Shown here piece after piece: positions 14,407 to 21,526 of a stretch of DNA of 26,284 nt. Numbering within the stretch: position 1 is the first letter of the stretch; the number at the start of each line of letters is the position of its first letter. Origin of the DNA: Lachnospiraceae bacterium (GTDB taxonomy: Bacteria; Bacillota_A; Clostridia; Lachnospirales; Lachnospiraceae); NCBI GenBank assembly GCA_024699595.1, contig JAILPG010000028.1, positions 1 to 26,284 of the forward strand. The letters run 5' to 3'. A program made the position numbers and the translations under genes. The notes under the pieces were generated by a model, which saw only the letters and a program-made list of their open reading frames with translations, ran no database searches and was not told where the DNA came from.

Positions 14407-15090
14407 ATGAACGAAAACGAAAAGAAGACAAACGCGGTAGCCATAGACGGGCCTGCCGGAGCCGGAAAGAGCACGATCGCGAAGCTGATCGCAAAAAAAA
14501 TGAACTATATCTATGTCGATACAGGTGCGATGTACAGGGCAATGGCACTGTATCTGTTAAGAACCGGCATTGACGAGGATGATACGGAGGCAATAGAGAA
14601 AGCCTGCGAAAACGCCGACATATCGATTGATTATATTGACGGTGAACAGGTGGTACTGCTTAACGGAGAGAATGTGAATCCCTATATCAGGACTGAGGAA
14701 GTGGGGAAAATGGCTTCAAAGAGCTCGGTAAATCCAAAGGTAAGGGAGAAGCTCGTATCTCTGCAGCAGGAGCTTGCAAAGAAGAAGAGTGTAGTCATGG
14801 ACGGAAGGGATATCGGCACCAAGGTACTTCCGGATGCTGAAGTCAAGATCTTTCTTACGGCAAGCGCTTCCGTAAGAGCAAAGAGAAGATATGACGAGCT
14901 TGTGGCAAAAGGTGAGGAATGCGATCTTGCGCTTATAGAAAAAGACATCATTGAGAGAGATCAAAGGGATACAAACAGGGCGATCTCACCGCTTAAGCAG
15001 GCTGAGGATGCTATACTTGTGGATACCTCAGATCTTTCAATAGAAGAAGTGACTGAAAAGATCACCGCGATCATAAACGGAGACAGATAG
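14407..15090 (+). CDS. cmk: Cytidylate kinase
   Basis: Cmk phosphorylates CMP and dCMP with ATP, a cytoplasmic step of pyrimidine salvage. The 227 residues match the family. Visible are the Walker A motif AIDGPAGAGKSTIAK, the substrate-binding YVDTGAMYRAMA, the NMP-binding region with VNPYIRTEEVGKMASKSSVN, VMDGRDIGTKVLPDAEVKIF, and the lid segment RDQRDTNRAISPLKQAEDA ending VDTSDLSIEEV. AGAGAGGACAGG lies just upstream of the ATG. The stop codon directly abuts the ispH ATG with no gap. In many bacteria cmk is adjacent to rpsA; here ispH lies between them. Confidence 0.96.
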   Translation: MNENEKKTNAVAIDGPAGAGKSTIAKLIAKKMNYIYVDTGAMYRAMALYLLRTGIDEDDTEAIEKACENADISIDYIDGEQVVLLNGENVNPYIRTEEVGKMASKSSVNPKVREKLVSLQQELAKKKSVVMDGRDIGTKVLPDAEVKIFLTASASVRAKRRYDELVAKGEECDLALIEKDIIERDQRDTNRAISPLKQAEDAILVDTSDLSIEEVTEKITAIINGDR

Positions 15091-15963
15091 ATGAAAACAT
15101 ATAAAACGGCATCCGGCGGAGAAGTCGTGTTAGCCGAAAAGGCCGGCTTCTGCTTCGGCGTGAAGCTTGCCATGGACACGGTCTATGAACATATAGAAAA
15201 AGGCGAAAAGATCTGTACTCTCGGACCGATCATACACAATGAAGAAGTGGTGAAGGATCTGGAAAAAAAAAGAGTATATGTCATAGATAACGCAGATGAG
15301 CTTAAGGACCCGGATGTCTCAGTCGTGATAAGGTCACACGGGATCACAAGAGATGAGAATGAAAAGCTTAAGGCGGCTGCAAAGAACGTGATCGACACAA
15401 CCTGCCCCTTTGTAAAAAAGATACACAGGATCGTTTCAAAAGAGAGTGCAGACGGAGCAAGGGTGATCATCATCGGAGACAGCGATCATCCGGAAGTTAA
15501 GGGCATCAGAGGATGGTGTAACGGTGAGGCCACGGTGATAGAAAATGCTGAGGAAGCTTTAGAAATCTCCCGTGACTTAAAAGAGCCTGCAGTCGTTGTT
15601 TCACAGACGACCTTCAACAGCAAGAAATTTAAAGAATTAGTTGAAATTTTGAAAAATAGTTGCTATCATGTTAATGTTGTGAATACAATATGTAACGCAA
15701 CAGAGGAGCGACAAAACGAAGCTGGGCAGCTTGCGAATAAAATGGATGCGATGGTCGTTGTTGGCGGTGCCAAGAGCTCTAATACGCAGAAGTTATTTGA
15801 AATATGCCGGCATAAGTGCAACAATACGTATCATATCCAGACGGCTGAAGATCTTAAGGATGTCAAGATAGAAGCCGGATCGAGGATAGGTATTACTGCG
15901 GGAGCTTCTACCCCAAATTTCATTATTGAGGAGGTTCTATATTATGTCAGATTTAACTTTTGA
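15091..15963 (+). CDS. ispH: 4-hydroxy-3-methylbut-2-enyl diphosphate reductase
   Basis: IspH (LytB) is the [4Fe-4S] enzyme that makes IPP and DMAPP in the last step of the MEP isoprenoid pathway. The 290 residues match a single-domain IspH. Cluster cysteines appear in AEKAGFCFGV (C21), IDTTCPFVKK and VVNTICNATEERQ. IIHNEEVV, IRSHGI, VSQTTFNSKKF and the substrate site GITAGASTPNFIIEEV are present. In many Clostridia IspH is fused to an S1 domain protein. Here it is separate but overlaps rpsA by 20 bases in a different frame. No Shine-Dalgarno is obvious, so coupling to cmk is likely. From about 15629 to 15800 the codon choice shifts to AT-rich and rare codons (CGA, GGG, ATT, TTG), a patch that holds a promoter candidate for rpsA. 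Confidence 0.96.
   Translation: MKTYKTASGGEVVLAEKAGFCFGVKLAMDTVYEHIEKGEKICTLGPIIHNEEVVKDLEKKRVYVIDNADELKDPDVSVVIRSHGITRDENEKLKAAAKNVIDTTCPFVKKIHRIVSKESADGARVIIIGDSDHPEVKGIRGWCNGEATVIENAEEALEISRDLKEPAVVVSQTTFNSKKFKELVEILKNSCYHVNVVNTICNATEERQNEAGQLANKMDAMVVVGGAKSSNTQKLFEICRHKCNNTYHIQTAEDLKDVKIEAGSRIGITAGASTPNFIIEEVLYYVRFNF
15641..15669 (+). promoter_or_regulatory. Internal promoter within ispH, probably for rpsA
   Basis: TTGAAA (15641-15646), a 17-base spacer and TATCAT (15664-15669) each match consensus at five of six positions. TGC before the -10 makes it an extended -10. Transcription would begin near 15676, giving rpsA a leader of about 268 bases running through the ispH 3' third. The surrounding codon use is unlike the rest of ispH. 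Confidence 0.6.
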
Positions 15964-17245
15964 CCAACTATTAGACCAGACATTTAAGACAATTCATAAT
16001 GGGGAGGTAGTTGAGGGTACTGTCATCGACGTAAAGCCGGATGAGATCATCCTTAACATCGGTTATAAGGCTGACGGCATTATTACGAAAGATGAATATT
16101 CCAATACTCCGGGTATCGACCTTACTGAAGCAGTCAAGGTTGGAGATACGATGGAGGCCAAGGTATTAAAGGTTAACGACGGCGAGGGTCAGGTACTTCT
16201 GACTTACAAGCGTCTTGCATTCGACAAAGGCAACAAAAAGCTTGAAGAGGCATTTAACGAGCAGACGGTATTAAAGGCTAAGGTAAACGAAGTACTTAAC
16301 GGCGGTTTAAGCGTATTAGTGGAAGAATCCAAGGTATTCATACCTGCAAGCCTTGTTTCGGATGTATATGAAAAGGATCTTTCCAAGTATCTCGACAAGG
16401 AGATAGAATTCGTGATAACGGAATTCAATCCCCGCAGAAGAAGAGTTATAGGAGACAGGAAGAGACTGCTTGTTGCCGAGAAGGAAAAGAAGCAGAAAGA
16501 ACTGCTTGAGAGGATACATGAGGGTGACGTGGTTGACGGAATCGTTAAGAACGTTACTGACTTCGGTGTATTTGTAGATCTCGGCGGATCAGACGGACTG
16601 CTTCATATCTCTGAGATATCCTGGGGCAGGGTAGAGAATCCCAAGAAGGTATTTAAGCCCGGTCAGGAGCTTACGGTTTTAGTAAAAGAGATCAATGAGA
16701 ACAAGATCGCTTTAAGCCTTAAGTTTGACGGCTCTAATCCCTGGACGGATGCTGAGAAGAAGTATGCAAAGGATACGGTAGTGACCGGAAAGGTTGCCAG
16801 AATGACCGACTTTGGCGCATTTATCGAGCTCGAGCCCGGAATAGACGCGCTTCTTCATGTATCACAGATCTCAAGAGATCACATCAACAAGCCTTCGGAT
16901 GTTCTGCATACAGGTGACGAAGTCACTGCTAAGGTTGTTGATTTTAAACCCGAGGAAAAGAAGATCTCATTAAGTATAAAGGCAATGCTTCCTCCGGAAG
17001 AGAAAAAGCCTGTTGAAGAAGAGGACGACTCTGATGAAGATACTGCTTCCGTTGATATAGAGGCAGTAGGCAAGGCTTTGGAAGAGGCTGATAAAGAAGC
17101 AAAAGAAGCTGAAGAAGCCGCTAAAAAGGCTGAGGCAGCCGAGACTGCTAGCGAAGAGCCCGTAACTGAGGAGCCTGCTTCAGAAGAAGCTTCCGATACA
17201 GAGGCAGAGGCCACAGAAGAGACCAAAAACGAGGCAGAGGAGTGA
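15944..17245 (+). CDS. rpsA: 30S ribosomal protein S1-type RNA-binding protein
   Basis: A 433-residue protein with four S1 OB-fold domains at about residues 14-90, 105-170, 190-262 and 275-345. The last two are most canonical (GIVKNVTDFGVFVDLGGSDG, GLLHISEISW; GKVARMTDFGAFIELEPG, ALLHVSQIS). After about residue 350 comes a strongly acidic, alanine- and glutamate-rich tail of about 85 residues, probably disordered. It likely helps load mRNA on the ribosome, as Firmicute four-domain S1 proteins do. The true start is ATG 15944, with GAGGAGG at 15928-15934, inside the ispH end. A TTG further upstream is not needed. cheR follows after 7 bases. The promoter inside ispH may give it independent high expression. 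Confidence 0.93.
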   Translation: MSDLTFDQLLDQTFKTIHNGEVVEGTVIDVKPDEIILNIGYKADGIITKDEYSNTPGIDLTEAVKVGDTMEAKVLKVNDGEGQVLLTYKRLAFDKGNKKLEEAFNEQTVLKAKVNEVLNGGLSVLVEESKVFIPASLVSDVYEKDLSKYLDKEIEFVITEFNPRRRRVIGDRKRLLVAEKEKKQKELLERIHEGDVVDGIVKNVTDFGVFVDLGGSDGLLHISEISWGRVENPKKVFKPGQELTVLVKEINENKIALSLKFDGSNPWTDAEKKYAKDTVVTGKVARMTDFGAFIELEPGIDALLHVSQISRDHINKPSDVLHTGDEVTAKVVDFKPEEKKISLSIKAMLPPEEKKPVEEEDDSDEDTASVDIEAVGKALEEADKEAKEAEEAAKKAEAAETASEEPVTEEPASEEASDTEAEATEETKNEAEE

Positions 17246-17252
17246 CAGTTAA

Positions 17253-18035
17253 ATGGCAGTCATGACCTACGAGGTTTTTGAGGAACAGGTCTTAAAGATG
17301 ACCGGTATCGATCTTACTGCTTATAAGGAAAAGCAGATGAAAAGAAGGATCGATACACTTATAAGAAAGCACAATTCCACAGGCTATGAGGATTTCCTGC
17401 AGAAGCTTAAAACGGATAAGGCATTGTTCGATGAATTCATCAACTATCTGACCATCAATGTTTCGGAATTTTACAGGAATCCTGAACAGTGGCAGCTTAT
17501 GGATAAGGAATTTTTGCCTGAGCTTATCGGAAAATACGGAAAGAACCTGAAGGTATGGAGTGCAGCCTGTTCCACGGGAGATGAGCCTTATTCGTTAGTT
17601 ATGGCTTTGTCAAGACACATTCCGATGAATCAGATAAGGATCACCGCGACCGATATTGACAAGCAGGTGATAGCGCAGGCAAAGAACGGACTTTATGCGG
17701 CTAAGAGCCTTGCGGGTGTTCCGGCCGATATGAAGAGCAAGTATTTCAAGCAGGTGGGAACTTCCTATCAGATCTCGGATGAGATAAAGTCAAGGGTTGA
17801 TTTTAAAGAGCATAATCTGCTTAAAGACAGGTATCCTGACAGATGTCATCTGATAGTATGCAGAAACGTGCTGATCTATTTTACCGATGAGGCAAAGGAA
17901 GGGATCTACAGAAAGTTTTACGATGCCCTGGTGCCGGGAGGTATCCTGTTCATCGGCAGTACCGAGCAGATAGTAAATCACAAGGAATTTGGGTATATAA
18001 GAAAGAATTCTTTCTATTATCAGAGACCTGTATAG
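17253..18035 (+). CDS. cheR: CheR-type protein-glutamate O-methyltransferase
   Basis: CheR uses S-adenosylmethionine to methylate glutamates of chemoreceptors. The 260 residues contain the N-terminal helical domain (FEEQVLKMTGIDLTAYKEKQ, MKRRIDTLIRKHN), INYLTINVSEFYRNPEQW, the SAM motif VWSAACSTGDEPYSLVMAL, RITATDIDKQVIAQAKNGLY, the HLIVCRNVLIYFTDEA block and FIGSTE. AGAGGAG at 17236-17242, overlapping the rpsA stop codon, supplies the ribosome binding site. It sits 7 bases after rpsA and is probably co-transcribed with it. No other chemotaxis gene is in the window, so a role outside classic chemotaxis is possible. The gene converges on a minus-strand gene with a 10-base gap. Confidence 0.94.
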   Translation: MAVMTYEVFEEQVLKMTGIDLTAYKEKQMKRRIDTLIRKHNSTGYEDFLQKLKTDKALFDEFINYLTINVSEFYRNPEQWQLMDKEFLPELIGKYGKNLKVWSAACSTGDEPYSLVMALSRHIPMNQIRITATDIDKQVIAQAKNGLYAAKSLAGVPADMKSKYFKQVGTSYQISDEIKSRVDFKEHNLLKDRYPDRCHLIVCRNVLIYFTDEAKEGIYRKFYDALVPGGILFIGSTEQIVNHKEFGYIRKNSFYYQRPV

Positions 18036-18045
18036 GTTTACGGGA

Positions 18046-19149
18046 TCATTCCTTAATAAGGTATTTTATGAGTGCAGGACAGAGCATGTCCTGCATTTCT
18101 TTGTTTTCAAGCAGTGAATCATCATATATCGCATAATTCATATCAGATCTTAATTCTTTTTTAAACACTGATCCGCAGGGATCAAGTTCAAATACGGGTA
18201 TATAGAGACCGGTGTTTTTTATGTAGCAGTTGTCTTTTTTTGCACGTACTCTTTTTGATCTGTCGACACCCGAAGCAACAGCTTTGTGTATGCACATATC
18301 ATCGGCAGGCAGATAGTAGTAATCTCTGTAGTTTTCAAAGAAGTGCTTAAGGGTCATTTCTTTTATGGGGATCCTTATGGCAATCCCCGTATCCCCGTAT
18401 GAAAAAAATATCCCGTCATTTAAGGAATCAAAGGAGTATGGCAACAGTATATCCGTGCTGTAATGAATGATAAGTTCGTGACAGGTATCTCCGTGATAAT
18501 CCCTGTATTCGCATTTCTTTATATCTTTAAGATCAAAGGAAGCATCCTTAAGTGCGGTGTATTTAAGGATCGGAAGGACCATCGGCATAAGCCACAGGTC
18601 GCTTTGATTATGCGTAAGCATCAGAGAGAGGTTTTCATCCGTTGGTTCCCTTACCTGATCGTAATATACATGTATAAGGTCACGCCCGCTCATACAGTCT
18701 TTAGGAAAAATATGCAAAAAAGCCGCAATATCCCTTAATTTGATGCTTTTTAGTCCCAGCAGCTTTTTTAAGGGCTTTATCATGGGATATATATCAATGC
18801 TCTTAAGGGATCTAAGGCTGTTTTCATAACTGTGAAGCCGGGCCTTGTAGTCGATATAGGGAAGATCGAAGTGATTTCCGTTATAATGTATAAGCGTTTC
18901 ATATCCTTCGGAAAAAGAGAGAAAATCATCCAGGATAAAGTTCTCCTCAGAAGGCTTGTCTGCAAACCACTGTATGGTATTAAAGCTTCCGTCCTTAAAA
19001 AAGCCGGCACCGATAAGATACAGGGTGGTTCTTTCGCGGGACAGTCCCGTGGTCTCTATGTCAAAAAACAGGGCCCGGTCAAGATCTGTGCCGGAAAGGA
19101 TATCCGGATCCGGAAGCGTGATATCAAAGCTTTTTCTTATCTCCTGCAT
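18046..19149 (-). CDS. YprB-like ribonuclease-H-fold exonuclease domain protein
   Basis: A 367-residue protein with a DEDD-type RNase H-like (PF13482) exonuclease domain at about residues 25-200. The acidic motifs are present: ALFFDIETTGLSRE (D and E of motif I), LIHYNGNHFDLPYI (motif II Asp), and LTHNQSDLWLM (motif III Asp), with LKSIKLRDIAAFLHIF between. The C-terminal 165 residues match no domain that I recognise. B. subtilis YprB is of this type, often linked to a DEAH helicase, but none is next to it here. It is probably a DNA or RNA 3'-5' exonuclease, target unknown. AGGAG lies 6 bases upstream of the ATG on the minus strand. Its 3' end carries the terminator hairpin for the convergent rpsA-cheR transcript. 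Confidence 0.85.
   Translation of the reverse strand: MQEIRKSFDITLPDPDILSGTDLDRALFFDIETTGLSRERTTLYLIGAGFFKDGSFNTIQWFADKPSEENFILDDFLSFSEGYETLIHYNGNHFDLPYIDYKARLHSYENSLRSLKSIDIYPMIKPLKKLLGLKSIKLRDIAAFLHIFPKDCMSGRDLIHVYYDQVREPTDENLSLMLTHNQSDLWLMPMVLPILKYTALKDASFDLKDIKKCEYRDYHGDTCHELIIHYSTDILLPYSFDSLNDGIFFSYGDTGIAIRIPIKEMTLKHFFENYRDYYYLPADDMCIHKAVASGVDRSKRVRAKKDNCYIKNTGLYIPVFELDPCGSVFKKELRSDMNYAIYDDSLLENKEMQDMLCPALIKYLIKE
18073..18107 (+). terminator. Terminator for rpsA-cheR placed inside the convergent gene
   Basis: A perfect 9-bp stem (TGCAGGACA at 18073-18081, TGTCCTGCA at 18087-18095) with a GAGCA loop, extendable by two pairs, followed by TTTCTTTGTTTT on the plus strand. It begins 38 bases after the cheR stop codon and is entirely inside the coding sequence of the minus-strand exonuclease. 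Confidence 0.65.
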
Positions 19150-19194
19150 ACTTTTCTCCTGTCTTTAATTCTATCATATTTTTGTGTTTTGAGT

Positions 19195-19200
19195 TATAAT
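19195..19200 (+). promoter_or_regulatory. -10 element directly before the CmpB-like gene
   Basis: A perfect TATAAT ends 8 bases before the ATG at 19208. The -35 is poor (TATCAT at 19172-19177 with 17-base spacing). A start of transcription 7 bases after the -10 would fall at the start codon itself. No Shine-Dalgarno lies between them. Confidence 0.45.
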
Positions 19201-19207
19201 ATGTTCC

Positions 19208-20119
19208 ATGTGGGACTTTCATATTCTGGGTGTTTCATTTTATTACATAACGGGTTATTTTATCATCTTCAGTGTAATAGGCTGGCTTTGGGAGAGCACT
19301 TACGTATCGGTCTGTGAGAGAAGAATAGTGAACAGGGGATTCGTTACGGGACCGGTATGTACCATATACGGGTGCGGAGGACTTATAATGTATCTGTGCC
19401 TGAAGGTCTTTGAAAACAATCTTTTTCTGGTATATTTCGGAGGACTGATACTGGCGACGGTGCTTGAATACATCACCGCTTCCGTGATGGAGGCTATATT
19501 TCATACAAGCTGGTGGGATTATACGGATAAAAGGTTTAACATAAAGGGCAGGATCTGCCTTCAGGCATCTCTCTTATGGGGCGCTGCAGCTGTCGCCGAA
19601 TTCATGTTCGTGATCCCGCTTTGCAATTCATTTATAGCTCTGTATTCAAAAAATAACGGTGAGACTGCATATACGGTATGCTTTGTTATTTATATTATAG
19701 ACTTTACGGTCTCGTCCATTGCAGCTGCCGATGTTGCAAATACGATCTCGAAAATGGAGAACATGCTGGATGAATTTGCCGAGACCCTCAGAAATTCACG
19801 GGTATACTCTACGGGTGAGGAGCTTATTAACCGTCTCGGTGCCATCAGAAGAAATATTATCTCTGCCGATTACATAAAGAGATATTCAAAGAGAATAGAG
19901 ATAGTACAGGCAGTGTGGGCAGACAGACTTTCACAGCTTGGACTTACCGAAAAGGACATGGATATAGCTTCAAAGCTTCATGCTGCTTCGGACAGATTTG
20001 AGGAAATCTCCAAAAAAGCCCGTCTCAAGCTTTGCGAGAACCGTATCATCAAGGCTTATCCCAAGATCAAATCACAGCGAAGGTTTAAGGAATATCTGGA
20101 AAGATCTAATAAACAGTAA
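19208..20119 (+). CDS. CmpB-like integral membrane protein (putative ABC transporter permease family)
   Basis: A 303-residue membrane protein. About five hydrophobic segments occupy residues 10-180 (YITGYFIIFSVIGWLWESTY, GFVTGPVCTIYGCGGLIMYL, FGGLILATVLEYITASVMEA, LLWGAAAVAEFMFVIPL, VIYIIDFTVSSIAAAD). The WLWES box, NRGFVTGPVCTIYG and the WWDYTDKRFNIKGRICL stretch are typical of the PF06541 family, which is named as a putative ABC permease but has no proven function. The last 110 residues are soluble, charged and helical, possibly coiled coil. No ATP-binding partner is adjacent. The ATG lies 8 bases after a TATAAT and lacks a Shine-Dalgarno. The gene ends 36 bases before rnfC on the same strand. 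Confidence 0.82.
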   Translation: MWDFHILGVSFYYITGYFIIFSVIGWLWESTYVSVCERRIVNRGFVTGPVCTIYGCGGLIMYLCLKVFENNLFLVYFGGLILATVLEYITASVMEAIFHTSWWDYTDKRFNIKGRICLQASLLWGAAAVAEFMFVIPLCNSFIALYSKNNGETAYTVCFVIYIIDFTVSSIAAADVANTISKMENMLDEFAETLRNSRVYSTGEELINRLGAIRRNIISADYIKRYSKRIEIVQAVWADRLSQLGLTEKDMDIASKLHAASDRFEEISKKARLKLCENRIIKAYPKIKSQRRFKEYLERSNKQ

Positions 20120-20155
20120 TGATCAGTTTATAAAAAATATAAGGAAGGTGTGTTT

Positions 20156-21469
20156 ATGGCTTTTACGTTTAAGGGGGGAATACATCCTTTTGACGGCAAG
20201 GCGATGTCAAAGGACAAACCGATGCAGGAGATATTTCCTGAGGGAGAGATGGTGTATCCTCTTTCCCAGCATATCGGAAAACCCGCTGTCCCGATAGTAA
20301 AGCCCGGGGACAGGGTTCTTATGGGCCAGAAGATAGCAGAGGCAGACGGCCATGTATCGTCTCCTGTCTATGCTTCCGTATCAGGTACGATAAAAAAGAT
20401 CGAAAAGAGAAGAGTCCTGACCGGAGATATGGCGGACTGCATAATACTTGAAGGCGATGGCCTCTATGAAGAGGCACCGAGGCTTCCGGTAAAGAATATC
20501 GCTGATATGACAAGAGGCGAGGTCATCAATATCATCAAAGAGGCAGGCATCGTCGGAATGGGCGGAGCAGGCTTCCCTACTCATGTCAAGCTGTCACCCA
20601 AAAATCCGGAGAAGATATATTACGTGATCGTAAACTGTGCAGAGTGCGAACCTTATCTGACAAGCGATTACAGGAGGATGCTTGAGGAACCTGAAAAGCT
20701 TGTCAACGGACTGAAGATCATGCTCGCACTGTATGATCATGCAGAGGGGATACTCGCAGTTGAGGATAACAAGCCTGACTGCATCAGAAAGCTTAAGGAT
20801 CTGACAATAGATGAGCAGAGGATCACAGTAAAGGAATTAAAGACAAAATATCCTCAGGGTGCAGAGAGACAGCTTATCTATGCGACTACAAGGAGAGCCG
20901 TCAATTCCTCCATGCTCCCCTCGGATGTGGGATGCATAGTCAACAATGTTGATACGGTATGTGCGATATACAATGCTGTTATCGAAGGAAGACCGCTTAT
21001 CAGAAGGGTGATAACCGTTACCGGGGATGCGGTCAGATTTCCGCAGAATTATATCGTTCCCTGCGGTATGAGCTATGCAAAGCTTTTGGAGGAGGCCGGA
21101 GGCCTGAAAAAAGAAGCGGAGAAGATCATATCAGGCGGACCTATGATGGGATTTGCGCTGTTTGATCTGAATGTTCCTACAACAAAGATAAGCTCTGCGC
21201 TTCTGTGCCTGACAAAGGATGAGGTTGCCGCATCAAAGCCCACCAACTGCATAAACTGCGGAAAGTGTGTTGAGGTATGTCCGGGAAGGGTATTGCCAAG
21301 CAAGCTTGCTGACTTTGCAGAGCATGATGATGCTGAGTCGTTCTTAAAATATAACGGGCTTGAATGCTGCGAATGCGGATGCTGCAGCTATGTATGTCCG
21401 GCCAAAAGACAGCTTACACAGAGCATTAAGACTATGCGAAAGATCTGTCTGGCAAATAAGAAAAAATGA
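20156..21469 (+). CDS. rnfC: Rnf complex subunit C (NADH/FMN-binding, Fe-S)
   Basis: RnfC is the peripheral subunit that exchanges electrons with NAD+ in the ferredoxin:NAD+ oxidoreductase. The 437 residues begin with the GGIHPFDGK motif and the lipoyl-like barrel (VLMGQKIAEADGHVSSPVYA). The NADH/FMN domain carries GIVGMGGAGFPTHVKL, NCAECEPYLTSDYR and GIMLAVEDNK-type sequences. Two [4Fe-4S] sites follow: C365, C368, C371, C375 and C404, C407, C410, C414. The start is ATG 20156 with AAGGAAGG 7 bases upstream; GTG 20150 is too close to it. First gene of the canonical rnfCDGEAB order. No clear promoter was seen directly upstream. Confidence 0.97.
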   Translation: MAFTFKGGIHPFDGKAMSKDKPMQEIFPEGEMVYPLSQHIGKPAVPIVKPGDRVLMGQKIAEADGHVSSPVYASVSGTIKKIEKRRVLTGDMADCIILEGDGLYEEAPRLPVKNIADMTRGEVINIIKEAGIVGMGGAGFPTHVKLSPKNPEKIYYVIVNCAECEPYLTSDYRRMLEEPEKLVNGLKIMLALYDHAEGILAVEDNKPDCIRKLKDLTIDEQRITVKELKTKYPQGAERQLIYATTRRAVNSSMLPSDVGCIVNNVDTVCAIYNAVIEGRPLIRRVITVTGDAVRFPQNYIVPCGMSYAKLLEEAGGLKKEAEKIISGGPMMGFALFDLNVPTTKISSALLCLTKDEVAASKPTNCINCGKCVEVCPGRVLPSKLADFAEHDDAESFLKYNGLECCECGCCSYVCPAKRQLTQSIKTMRKICLANKKK

Positions 21470-21473
21470 CCCC

Positions 21474-21494
21474 AAAACACCTTATAAGTGTTTT
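21474..21494 (+). repeat. Inverted repeat between rnfC and rnfD
   Basis: AAAACAC (21474-21480) and GTGTTTT (21488-21494) flank a 7-base CTTATAA loop, with GG on the right able to pair with CC on the left past a bulge. It lies 4 bases after the rnfC stop codon and is followed by one more T. Too AT-rich for a strong terminator; it could be a processing or attenuation site. Confidence 0.5.
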
Positions 21495-21526
21495 TGGATC
21501 ATCAGGATAAGGAGAGGTATCAAGAC

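Noticed and set aside
13991..14593. Antisense open frame of 200 codons across the flavoprotein gene and cmk
   Set aside because: It spans two well-supported genes and the gap between them, with Arg/Ser-rich low-information sequence. It is a mirror of their codon use.
18000..18015. Palindrome AGAAAGAATTCTTTCT near the end of cheR
   Set aside because: No loop, AT-rich and inside coding sequence. It fits neither a terminator nor a known site, and chance is likely.
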